Positions 6,536 to 13,850 of a stretch of 15,109 bases of DNA are shown one piece after another. The first letter of the stretch is position 1, and every line of letters begins with the position of its first letter. The position numbers and the translations under genes are program-made. The notes beneath the pieces were generated by a model. It was not told where the DNA came from, did no database searches, and worked only from the letters and a program-made list of their open reading frames with translations. The stretch comes from CAZBUK01 sp964495085 (GTDB lineage Bacteria > Bacteroidota > Ignavibacteria > T3Sed10-11): NCBI GenBank assembly GCA_964495085.1, contig CAZBUK010000086.1:1-15109 (forward strand). Direction: 5' to 3'.

Positions 6536-9497
6536 AACTATCTCGCACTATGAGATACTTGAAAAAATCGGCGAAGGCGGCATGGGCGTCGTCTACAAGG
6601 CCCTCGATACGAAACTCAACCGCTCGGTCGCGCTGAAGTTCCTGCCTCCAAAATCCCTGCAAAACGAAGAAGAGAAAAAACGCATCGTCCGCGAAGCGCA
6701 AGCGGCCGCGTCGCTCAACCATCCGAATATCGCCACCGTGTATGAGATCAATGAAGTCGATGATCAGACGTTTATCGTCCTGGAGTACATCGACGGCCGA
6801 TCATTAGGCGAGATGATATCTCAACGGATAGATCACCCGGGGGACGATAGCGCGCATCGGGTTCCGGCCACTTTTTCGTTATCACAGATACTCGATCAGG
6901 TCATTCAGATCGCCGAGGGGCTCTCCGCGGCGCACGCAAATGAAATCGTTCACCGGGATATAAAACCGGGCAACGTGATGGTAACCGCAGCAGGACGTGT
7001 AAAACTGATGGATTTCGGTCTGGTGAAGATGAGGGACGTTTCATTACTGACAAAAGAAGGGACGACCCTGGGTACAGTCCCATACATGTCGCCCGAACAA
7101 GCCCGGGGAGAGGATGTCGATCACCGAACCGACATCTGGTCGCTGGGTGTATTATTTTATGAAATGATTGTCGGGCACCGCCCCTTCAGAAGCGATTACG
7201 AGCAAGCGCTGATCTACTTAATCATTAATGAAGATCCCGAACCGATGCAAAAGCATGCGCCCGATGTTTCGCCGGACCTTGTCCGCATCGTCAACCGTAT
7301 GCTTGAAAAAAATAAAGAGGATCGATATGGATCCGCAGCGGAATTACTGAGCGACCTGAAGAAATACAGGGAGAGTTTGCGGCATGAAGAATCGGGAATC
7401 GTTAACGCCCGAACCATTCTGCGTAACCTCCGGCGGCCGCGGATCGTTATCCCCGCAGTCGTTTTGCTCCTTATCATTATCGTTTTTTTAGTATGGTATT
7501 CAAACCGCCGGTCGAATATCGAATGGGCGTACGGGGAAGCTCTGCCGCAGATCGAACAGCTAATCCGGAATTGGAAATTTACCGAAGCATTCCATCTCGC
7601 CGAAGAGGCGGAGAAGTATATTCCCCGCGACTCCATGCTCGCCTCGATGTTTTCAATGTGTTCATTCGGTATCAATATCGATACCGATCCCACCGGCGCA
7701 AACATATTCATAAAAGAATACGACAAACCGGAGAGCGAGTGGGGTTATCTGGGAGTAACCCCGATCGAAGAGATCAGGTTGCCGATCGGAATTTTCAGGT
7801 GGAAAATCGAGAAGGAGGGATACGAACCGCTGCTCGCGGCTGCATCGACCTGGGATATCAATCTAGACGGAGGAACCAGCTTGGTGCCCAATCATTTCAT
7901 AAGGGTCCTCGATACAGAAGAGAATATTCCACCTGGAATGGTACGGGTATCCGGTGCGCAAACACCGGTCGGCAGATTGGACGACTTCTTCATCGACCGC
8001 TATGAAGTTTCAAACAGAGCCTACAAAGGGTTTATCGATAACGGCGGATACACAAACAGAGATTATTGGAAACATGATTTTGTGATGGATGGGAGGGAGC
8101 TACCCTGGGAAGAAGGGATGGCAAAACTCGTCGACCAATCGGGTAGAGCCGGACCATCGACCTGGATAGCGGGCCATTATCCCGACGACCAGGCCGACTA
8201 TCCGGTCTCAGGTGTAAGCTGGTATGAGGCGGCGGCATATGCGGAATATGCCGGGAAAAAATTGCCGACGGTCTACCACTGGGGATTAGCCCGAGGAGAG
8301 CAGAGTCCGCTTCTTCGTTGGCCGCAGTTTGCAGGATTTGCCACGTTTGCGCCATACAGTAATTTTGGAGGGAGTGGACCGGTTCCCGTCGGCAGTTCCC
8401 GTGGAATTACCTCCTACGGAGCATACGATCTGGCCGGAAATGTGAGGGAGTGGTGCTGGAACGAATCTGATCGGGGACGGACGATCAGAGGAGGCGCGTG
8501 GGACGATCCGCCGTACATGTTTACCCATTGGAGTCAGGTTCCCCCGTTCAATCGATCTTCAAAAAACGGGTTCCGGTGCGTATTCTATGAGGACCTTGAT
8601 GACATTCCGGAAGGCGCGTTTCAAAAAGCTATATATACCGAAATACCCGATTATTCACGGATGCAACCGGTATCGGATGCGGTCTTTCAGGTGTATAAGG
8701 ATCAATTCTCATATGACAGGGCGCCTCTCAACGCACGAGTGGAGACACGCGATGAAAGTTCGCAAGAATGGATTCAGGAGAAGATCACGTTTACCGCTGC
8801 CTATGACAATGAGCGGATAATTGCGTATTTATTCCTGCCGAAGCATGTGCAACCGCCGTATCAAACGGTCGTTTATTTTCCCGGTTCTAATGCGGCGTTT
8901 ACAAATTCAAGCGAGAATCTACCCTCATTTATTGAATTCCCCGTGTTTGTCGATTTTTTGATTAAGGGCGGGCGCGCAGTATTGTTCCCCGTATATAAAG
9001 GCACATTCGAACGCAAAGATGATGCAATGGGTTTCGTACATTACCCCGATGAATCATTCCAATTTGTCCAGTATTTTAAATTGCTGGTAAAAGATTTTAA
9101 GAGGAGTATAGACTATCTCGAAACCCGGGAGGATATCGATATTACCAAGATTGCCTATTATGGAATGAGTTGGGGAGGTTGGCTGGGGACGATAATTCCG
9201 GCAGTGGAGGAACGTCTCGGCGCGAGCATCATATTATCCGGAGGCATCACCGGCCGAGGTCGACCGGAAGTGAATCAATTGAATTATATAACCCGGGTTA
9301 GGGTGCCGACTTTGATGATAAACGGCAAGTACGATTCGCTGTTTCCCTTCGAGACCTCGATCAAACCGATGTTCGAGCTTTTAGGGGCCACCGACAAAGA
9401 ACTGAAGATATACGAGACCGACCATATTCCTCCGAGAAATGAATTCGTCAAGGAGACGCTAAACTGGCTGGACCGGTATTTTGGACCGGTGAGGTGA
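6525..9497 (+). CDS. Membrane Ser/Thr kinase - PEGA - FGE-like - alpha/beta hydrolase fusion
   Basis: A 990-residue fusion. The kinase (about 9-285) is complete: GEGGMGVVYK (16-25), Lys38 in VALK, HRD (143-145), DFG (163-165) and SPE (189-191), so it should be active in the cytoplasm. A single membrane helix spans about 307-325, putting the rest outside the inner membrane. A helical stretch and a PEGA domain (about 383-445, starting INIDTDPTGANIF) follow. Residues about 470-690 have the formylglycine-generating-enzyme / sulfatase-modifying-factor fold (GMVRV, YEVSN, YPVSGVSWYEA, LAGNVREW, GGAW, NGFRC). The last 250 residues are a prolyl-oligopeptidase/dienelactone-hydrolase-like alpha/beta hydrolase with probable triad Ser882 (GMSWGG), Asp937 (GKYDSLFP) and His967 (TDHIPP). 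The FGE part lacks the two-cysteine pair of sulfatase activators, so a binding role is more likely than formylglycine formation. The hydrolase substrate is unknown. Confidence 0.92.
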   Translation: MIGKTISHYEILEKIGEGGMGVVYKALDTKLNRSVALKFLPPKSLQNEEEKKRIVREAQAAASLNHPNIATVYEINEVDDQTFIVLEYIDGRSLGEMISQRIDHPGDDSAHRVPATFSLSQILDQVIQIAEGLSAAHANEIVHRDIKPGNVMVTAAGRVKLMDFGLVKMRDVSLLTKEGTTLGTVPYMSPEQARGEDVDHRTDIWSLGVLFYEMIVGHRPFRSDYEQALIYLIINEDPEPMQKHAPDVSPDLVRIVNRMLEKNKEDRYGSAAELLSDLKKYRESLRHEESGIVNARTILRNLRRPRIVIPAVVLLLIIIVFLVWYSNRRSNIEWAYGEALPQIEQLIRNWKFTEAFHLAEEAEKYIPRDSMLASMFSMCSFGINIDTDPTGANIFIKEYDKPESEWGYLGVTPIEEIRLPIGIFRWKIEKEGYEPLLAAASTWDINLDGGTSLVPNHFIRVLDTEENIPPGMVRVSGAQTPVGRLDDFFIDRYEVSNRAYKGFIDNGGYTNRDYWKHDFVMDGRELPWEEGMAKLVDQSGRAGPSTWIAGHYPDDQADYPVSGVSWYEAAAYAEYAGKKLPTVYHWGLARGEQSPLLRWPQFAGFATFAPYSNFGGSGPVPVGSSRGITSYGAYDLAGNVREWCWNESDRGRTIRGGAWDDPPYMFTHWSQVPPFNRSSKNGFRCVFYEDLDDIPEGAFQKAIYTEIPDYSRMQPVSDAVFQVYKDQFSYDRAPLNARVETRDESSQEWIQEKITFTAAYDNERIIAYLFLPKHVQPPYQTVVYFPGSNAAFTNSSENLPSFIEFPVFVDFLIKGGRAVLFPVYKGTFERKDDAMGFVHYPDESFQFVQYFKLLVKDFKRSIDYLETREDIDITKIAYYGMSWGGWLGTIIPAVEERLGASIILSGGITGRGRPEVNQLNYITRVRVPTLMINGKYDSLFPFETSIKPMFELLGATDKELKIYETDHIPPRNEFVKETLNWLDRYFGPVR

Positions 9498-9664
9498 GCA
9501 TGTACCAGACTTCCTCGTATCGAGCGAGTACGGTCTACTATATTTCTTGCAGAAGTAGTTCGTGAATCGCCCCTTCATCGACCTTCAAGTGTCATTGCCA
9601 TAAAAGAAACAGTTACTTATTCGACAGCATTCAACTACCGGCCATTTCCTGAACCTGAACATCT

Positions 9665-11620
9665 ATGAGATCAAACGACAATACTGTTATTCATAGCATT
9701 TTCACGAGCGTAATCGCTATTGTTATTCTGTCGTGTACTCCCGCGGAACCGGAGCATGAAGTGGCAAGTCCCGACGGAGCGATAACGGTTACGTTAACGC
9801 TTAATGAAGAGGGACAACCGCTATACACTATAACAAACAACGATATTCCCGTCATTAACCCTTCCAGACTCGGCATCGTGATGAACGATGCGGATTTCTC
9901 CGCCGGGTTAGAACTGATACATGTATCGCGCAGCAAAATAGTACGTGATGCTTACGGGATGAGAAACGGAAAGCGGAGTACATTCAGCTACAGCGCGAAG
10001 GAACGGATATTCCAACTTGCCAACTCCAGCGATCAAAGAATGGATGTAATTTTCAGGGTCTCGGATGACGGCGTTGCGTTCAGATATTTTTTCCCGGGCG
10101 AGTCCGGCGAAAAAAAACGTATCGTCGAGGAATCAACCACATTCAACTTTCCCGGCGATGCCCGGGCATGGCTGCAAGCCATGGCCCCCGCACAAACCGG
10201 TTGGTCGAACGTGAATCCCTCTTACGAGGAATATTACGTACAGGATGTGCCGGTCGGTGAACCGGTATCCATGGGAGCAGGCTGGGTCTATCCGGCCCTT
10301 TTCAGATCGAACGATGTATGGATACTCATTACCGAAGCGGGTATCGACCGGAATTATTGCGGGACGCGCCTTCGTTCGGTCCACGGCAGCAGCGTATTTA
10401 CCATTGGATTTCCACAGGATCCGGAGGTATTTCCCGGCGGAGTCCTGAATCCGCATTCCCTTCTCCCGTGGAACACTCCGTGGCGGATCATTGCCATAGG
10501 CTCACTCGGTTCCATACTTGAATCCACTCTGGGAACCGATCTCGCCCAACCAGCGATAGAGATCGACGAATCGTTCATCCGGCCCGGCAGATCGTCGTGG
10601 AGCTGGGCGCTGCTCAAAGATGAATCTGTCGTGTACGACGTTCAGAAGGAGTTCATAGACTACGCCGCAGAGATGGGATGGGAGTACACGCTGGTGGATG
10701 TGGACTGGGATCAGAACATCGGGTACGAACGCATAGCGGAGCTGGCAGATTATGCGGCTGTGAAGAACGTGGGACTTTTTCTGTGGTATAATTCTTCGGG
10801 TCCATGGAACGAAACAGTCTACACACCAAAGAGCAAGCTGCTGACGCGTGAAGGCCGGCGCAGTGAATTTTCACGGCTCAGGGATATGGGCATCAGGGGG
10901 ATTAAAGTCGATTTCTTTGCCGGCGACGGTCAGTCGATGACGGAATATTATCAGGATATATTCGAGGATGCGGCGGAATTCGACTTGCTCGTCAATTGCC
11001 ACGGGTCGACGATTCCGCGAGGGTGGCACAGGACCTATCCGAATCTCATGACGATGGAATCGGTTCGCGGTTTCGAATTTATTACCTTCGACCAGAATAA
11101 CGCCGACGCCGCAGCCAATCACGCGACCATGCTTCCATTTACCCGCAATGTGTTCGATCCCATGGATTACACGCCGGTCAGCTTTTCCGAAATCCCCGGC
11201 ATCGAGCGCAGAACCACGAACGGATTCGAGATCGCCACGTCGGTGTTGTTCTGGTCGGGAGTTCAGCATTTTGCCGAAACGCCGGTGGGGATGGCAGCGG
11301 TTCCGGATTATGTGCGCGAGTTCATGAGCGGCGTCCCGGCTGTGTGGGACGATATTAAATTTATAGACGGCTATCCGGGCAAATATGTTGTTCTCGCCCG
11401 GCGTTCGGGTACGGCGTGGTATATTGCCGGGATCAACGGGGAGGAAACCGAAAGAACGGTGAAGATAGATCTGTCTTTCTTAGGAGACTACCGGACCGGT
11501 ATGGTCATAACCGACGGGGATGAAAATCGCTCGTTCGTATCCAGGGAATTGAGCCCCGGGCAGGCCGTAGTCGATCTCTCCATGAAACCGCGTGGCGGAT
11601 TCGTTATGCGTATCCCTTGA
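9665..11620 (+). CDS. GH97 family glycoside hydrolase, lipoprotein (probable retaining alpha-galactosidase subtype)
   Basis: A 651-residue glycosidase. The N-terminus is a lipoprotein signal (hydrophobic core, then VILSC with lipid-accepting Cys24), so it is probably anchored in the outer membrane or periplasm. Family GH97 is recognised from the beta-sandwich opening (SPDGAITVTL, GVAFRYFF), the LPWNTPWRIIAIG segment and the barrel motifs WEYTLVDVDWD, GIRGIKVDFF, RTYPNLMTMESVRGFE and LPFTRNVFDPMDYTP. Inverting SusB-type enzymes have Gly at the KVDFF Asp and Glu in VNAHE. Here Asp416 is present and the second site is CHG, as in the retaining alpha-galactosidases of the family. The likely acid/base is Glu471, 55 residues after Asp416, the same spacing I recall for the characterised Bacteroides enzyme (D415/E470). 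Glu465 should be a calcium ligand. No clear ribosome binding site is visible. There is no SusCD pair beside it. Confidence 0.92.
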   Translation: MRSNDNTVIHSIFTSVIAIVILSCTPAEPEHEVASPDGAITVTLTLNEEGQPLYTITNNDIPVINPSRLGIVMNDADFSAGLELIHVSRSKIVRDAYGMRNGKRSTFSYSAKERIFQLANSSDQRMDVIFRVSDDGVAFRYFFPGESGEKKRIVEESTTFNFPGDARAWLQAMAPAQTGWSNVNPSYEEYYVQDVPVGEPVSMGAGWVYPALFRSNDVWILITEAGIDRNYCGTRLRSVHGSSVFTIGFPQDPEVFPGGVLNPHSLLPWNTPWRIIAIGSLGSILESTLGTDLAQPAIEIDESFIRPGRSSWSWALLKDESVVYDVQKEFIDYAAEMGWEYTLVDVDWDQNIGYERIAELADYAAVKNVGLFLWYNSSGPWNETVYTPKSKLLTREGRRSEFSRLRDMGIRGIKVDFFAGDGQSMTEYYQDIFEDAAEFDLLVNCHGSTIPRGWHRTYPNLMTMESVRGFEFITFDQNNADAAANHATMLPFTRNVFDPMDYTPVSFSEIPGIERRTTNGFEIATSVLFWSGVQHFAETPVGMAAVPDYVREFMSGVPAVWDDIKFIDGYPGKYVVLARRSGTAWYIAGINGEETERTVKIDLSFLGDYRTGMVITDGDENRSFVSRELSPGQAVVDLSMKPRGGFVMRIP

Positions 11621-11688
11621 TTGCAGGGAATATACGGATATGCACCCCTCCGGTAAAACAACTCCGAAATAAGAGGGTATAAAGCAAA

Positions 11689-11721
11689 AACCGATGAAAA
11701 TAAAGAAGTTACTCATCGGTT
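11689..11721 (-). terminator. Stem-loop between GH97 gene and operator array
   Basis: AACCGATGA (11689-11697) pairs perfectly with TCATCGGTT (11713-11721) around a 15-nt loop. Read on the minus strand the stem is followed by TTTTTGCTTT, as in an intrinsic terminator, but no minus-strand gene precedes it. On the plus strand there is no T-run, so it is a poor terminator for the GH97 gene. Confidence 0.3.
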
Positions 11722-11733
11722 CGGGGTTTACTT

Positions 11734-11841
11734 GTTGATAACTTATAAAAGGACATTTTAGGAAATGTTGTCAACAGACCGGCGCCGGGTTGACAAATTG
11801 TTGGCAACTTTATATTTTTAAATCATGCAAAAGTCGTCAAC
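11734..11841. promoter_or_regulatory. Array of five helically phased GTTGnCAAC-type operators
   Basis: Five nine-base odd palindromes are present: GTTGATAAC (11734-11742), GTTGTCAAC (11767-11775, extended to TGTTGTCAACA), GTTGACAAA (11789-11797), GTTGGCAAC (11800-11808) and GTCGTCAAC (11833-11841). Their centres are 33, 22, 11 and 33 bp apart, all multiples of 11, so all should face the same side of the helix. Site 3 covers the -35 element, site 4 sits in the promoter spacer and site 5 lies just inside the reading frame. A CCGGCGCCGG palindrome (11779-11788) sits between sites 2 and 3. Autorepression by the HTH protein encoded at 11825 is the simplest reading. Confidence 0.7.
11790..11818 (+). 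promoter_or_regulatory. Putative promoter of the HTH-GHKL-STAS gene
   Basis: TTGACA at 11790-11795 is followed by TATTTT at 11813-11818 (17-bp spacer) or TATATT at 11811-11816 (15-bp spacer). Transcription would start at about 11824, practically at ATG 11825, giving a leaderless or nearly leaderless mRNA. That agrees with the absence of any Shine-Dalgarno sequence. The host's sigma-factor preference is unknown. Confidence 0.5.
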
Positions 11842-12871
11842 TCAAAAGATCAGGCAGCTCATTGAAAAACGATTGGGGATGAAGGGGGAGGTCCGTACCG
11901 CCGACATAGTCAGGCAGACGGGATTTTCCCGCACGTACGTAAACAGAATATTTCAAGACCTCCAGCATGAAGGAAAAATCCGGCTTGTGGGGAAAGCAAA
12001 TCGCGCCCGGTATGTTTCCGTTGCCCCCGATCGCCTACGCCGAGCTCTAGACTCGGAGTTGACCTTCGGAAGGATCCTTCTCAATTCGGGACTCCGCGAA
12101 GAGGAAGTATTCCGTCAGATGGAAAGAGAAACCGGTATCCTTACCTATGCTCCGGGGAACGTTATTCGTATTGTCGAGTATGCTTTCACGGAAATGCTCA
12201 ATAATGCCATTGAACACTCGGCCTCCCGGCGTATTCGCGTTTTCGCACGAAGATCCCCGGCGGGGATCTCATTCTCGGTAATCGACGCTGGGGTAGGGAT
12301 CTTCAAACGCATCCGCTCTACGCGAAACCTCAAGAGCGAGCAGGAAGCTATACAGGATTTGCTGAAGGGAAAGCTGACGACCGATCCTGAACGCCACAGC
12401 GGCGAAGGAATTTTCTTTACTTCGAAAGCGGCGGATCATTTCGAGATCGGCAGCTCGACGAAAAAAATAATCTTTGACAATAGGGTTCATGATGTTTTTC
12501 TGAGGGATATACGGAAGCGCAAAGGGACCCTGGTAAATTTCTGGATCGATGCCGATAGCCAACGCGATCTTGGGGCGGTGTTTCGCCGCTATACCGATCG
12601 TGGTTTCGCATTCGACAAGACTCAGGTAGCCGTGGACCTGTATAAAACCGGCGCCGGGTTCGTCTCGCGCTCCGAGGCGCGTCGCATCCTTACCGGACTC
12701 GAAGAGTTCAATACGATAATCCTCGATTTCAAGAACGTTGAAACGGTGGGCCAGGGATTCGCCGATGAAATCTTCCGCGTATGGAAATCCCGCCATCCCG
12801 ATAAAATAATTGAAGTAAAGAATGCAGCCGAAAACGTTCGGTTCATGATCAGTCATGTACAATCCGGATGA
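11825..12871 (+). CDS. HTH - GHKL ATPase - STAS-like (DUF4325) regulator
   Basis: A 348-residue soluble regulator with three parts. Residues about 20-65 form a winged helix-turn-helix (TADIVRQTGFSRTYVNRIF, then a wing ending NRARYV). Residues about 75-215 form an anti-sigma-type GHKL ATPase with an N-box (EMLNNAIEHS, N127), G1 (D154AGVGI) and a G2-like HSGEG (191-195). Residues about 262-345 form a STAS-like domain with the DUF4325 signature LDFKNVETVGQGFADEIF. In ordinary STAS antagonists a phosphorylated serine lies where this protein has Gln310/Gly311, so classical phosphorylation there is unlikely. The layout puts DNA binding, nucleotide binding and a partner-switch-like module in one chain. 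ATG 11825 has no ribosome binding site but sits right after a promoter. ATG 11879 is a less likely alternative, because it would cut into the N-terminal helix. The phased palindromes around the start suggest autoregulation; other targets are unknown. Confidence 0.88.
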   Translation: MQKSSTQKIRQLIEKRLGMKGEVRTADIVRQTGFSRTYVNRIFQDLQHEGKIRLVGKANRARYVSVAPDRLRRALDSELTFGRILLNSGLREEEVFRQMERETGILTYAPGNVIRIVEYAFTEMLNNAIEHSASRRIRVFARRSPAGISFSVIDAGVGIFKRIRSTRNLKSEQEAIQDLLKGKLTTDPERHSGEGIFFTSKAADHFEIGSSTKKIIFDNRVHDVFLRDIRKRKGTLVNFWIDADSQRDLGAVFRRYTDRGFAFDKTQVAVDLYKTGAGFVSRSEARRILTGLEEFNTIILDFKNVETVGQGFADEIFRVWKSRHPDKIIEVKNAAENVRFMISHVQSG

Positions 12872-12974
12872 GTGGCATGTATCGCCGGTCCCTTATTTGC
12901 ATAAAGTCTGGGTTTTTTCTATTTTCACGGGAATTTTATTATTTCGCTGACAACATAGATACGGACCGAACTAT

Positions 12975-13649
12975 ATGTTCATCGGCCACTACGCGCTCGG
13001 ACTTGCAGCCAGGAAGCCCGCTCCGGGAATCTCCCTCGGGACATTGTTCCTCGCATCGCAGTTCGTCGATCTTCTCTGGCCTCTCTTTCTTCTGTTCGGT
13101 ATCGAACAAGTCCGAATAGATCCGGGGAATACGGCTTTCACGCCACTCGACTTCACTCACTATCCCTTTACTCATAGTCTTCTCGCCTCGGTAGGTTGGG
13201 CGGTGTTGTTCGGGCTTGTGTACTACGCTCTCCGGCGCAACGGAAAGGGAGCGGTTATTCTCGGACTCCTTGTCCTTTCCCACTGGGTACTGGATCTTAT
13301 CGCACATCGTCCCGATCTTCCCCTCGGTTTCGGAGATTCGGTTTATTTCGGATTCGAATTGTGGAATTCGGTGGCCGGTACGATGATCTTTGAAACCGCT
13401 CTGTTTATCGGGGGGATTCTTCTGTTCCTTAAGACATCCCGAGCGAAGGACAGGATCGGAAAATACGGATTCTGGGCATTGATCGGGATACTCTATATTA
13501 TATATCTGGCCAACGTATTCGGACCGCCGCCTCCTGACGAAGGCGCGATCGCCGTTGCAGGGAATGCCCTCTGGCTCTTCGTGATATGGGCGTATTGGGT
13601 GGACCGGCACAGGGAGCTGAAGCAGCCGGCCGGTCACGGAAATTTATAA
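12975..13649 (+). CDS. DUF457-like membrane protein (YdjM-type putative metal-dependent hydrolase)
   Basis: A 224-residue polytopic inner-membrane protein with about five or six hydrophobic segments (for example about 25-43, 68-87, 93-110, 128-150, 160-180 and 190-208). The N-terminus MFIGHYALGLAARK carries the histidine typical of the DUF457 family. It is followed by a conserved FTHSLL motif and SHWVLDLIAHRPD, giving several histidines and acids that could bind a metal near the membrane face. Members are annotated as membrane-bound metal-dependent hydrolases, but the activity is largely inferred. The start fits the family although no clear ribosome binding site precedes it. It lies 103 bp after the HTH-GHKL-STAS gene with no overlap, so shared transcription is possible but not shown. 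Confidence 0.8.
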   Translation: MFIGHYALGLAARKPAPGISLGTLFLASQFVDLLWPLFLLFGIEQVRIDPGNTAFTPLDFTHYPFTHSLLASVGWAVLFGLVYYALRRNGKGAVILGLLVLSHWVLDLIAHRPDLPLGFGDSVYFGFELWNSVAGTMIFETALFIGGILLFLKTSRAKDRIGKYGFWALIGILYIIYLANVFGPPPPDEGAIAVAGNALWLFVIWAYWVDRHRELKQPAGHGNL

Positions 13650-13780
13650 TCGCTTCTCTCCGACCGCATACATCCCGATATCCGGAAGACCGGATTGACT
13701 CCGGGTATTTTACGAATCGGCCGGGTATATGTCGGGTTGATTTCACCGGTATGACGGATCGGAAGTATTCTATATCCTGT

Positions 13781-13806
13781 CCGGGATAAAATCGATAAAT
13801 TCCCGG
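13781..13806. promoter_or_regulatory. Inverted repeat upstream of the TMEM175-like gene
   Basis: CCGGGA (13781-13786) and TCCCGG (13801-13806) flank a spacer centred on ATCGAT (13791-13796). The 26-bp element has matching outer six and inner three bases on each arm. It ends 44 bp before ATG 13851, where an operator could lie. No T-run follows, so it is not a terminator. Confidence 0.35.
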
Positions 13807-13850
13807 AAGCGGTCTTTCTGATTTGGTTCACAAATTTAAAGGATGTTTGC

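Noticed and set aside
12868..13119. Plus-strand frame of 83 codons overlapping the HTH gene stop by ATGA
   Set aside because: Most of it runs out of frame over the DUF457-like gene, and the peptide is Ser/Arg-rich without features.
12939..13637. Minus-strand frame of 232 codons
   Set aside because: It lies opposite the DUF457-like gene and its composition (long Glu/Arg-rich runs) is that of an antisense shadow of a membrane protein gene.
13680..13695. Perfect small hairpin ATCCGG-AAGA-CCGGAT after the DUF457-like gene
   Set aside because: No T-run follows, and short GC-rich palindromes are common in this stretch; not called as a terminator.
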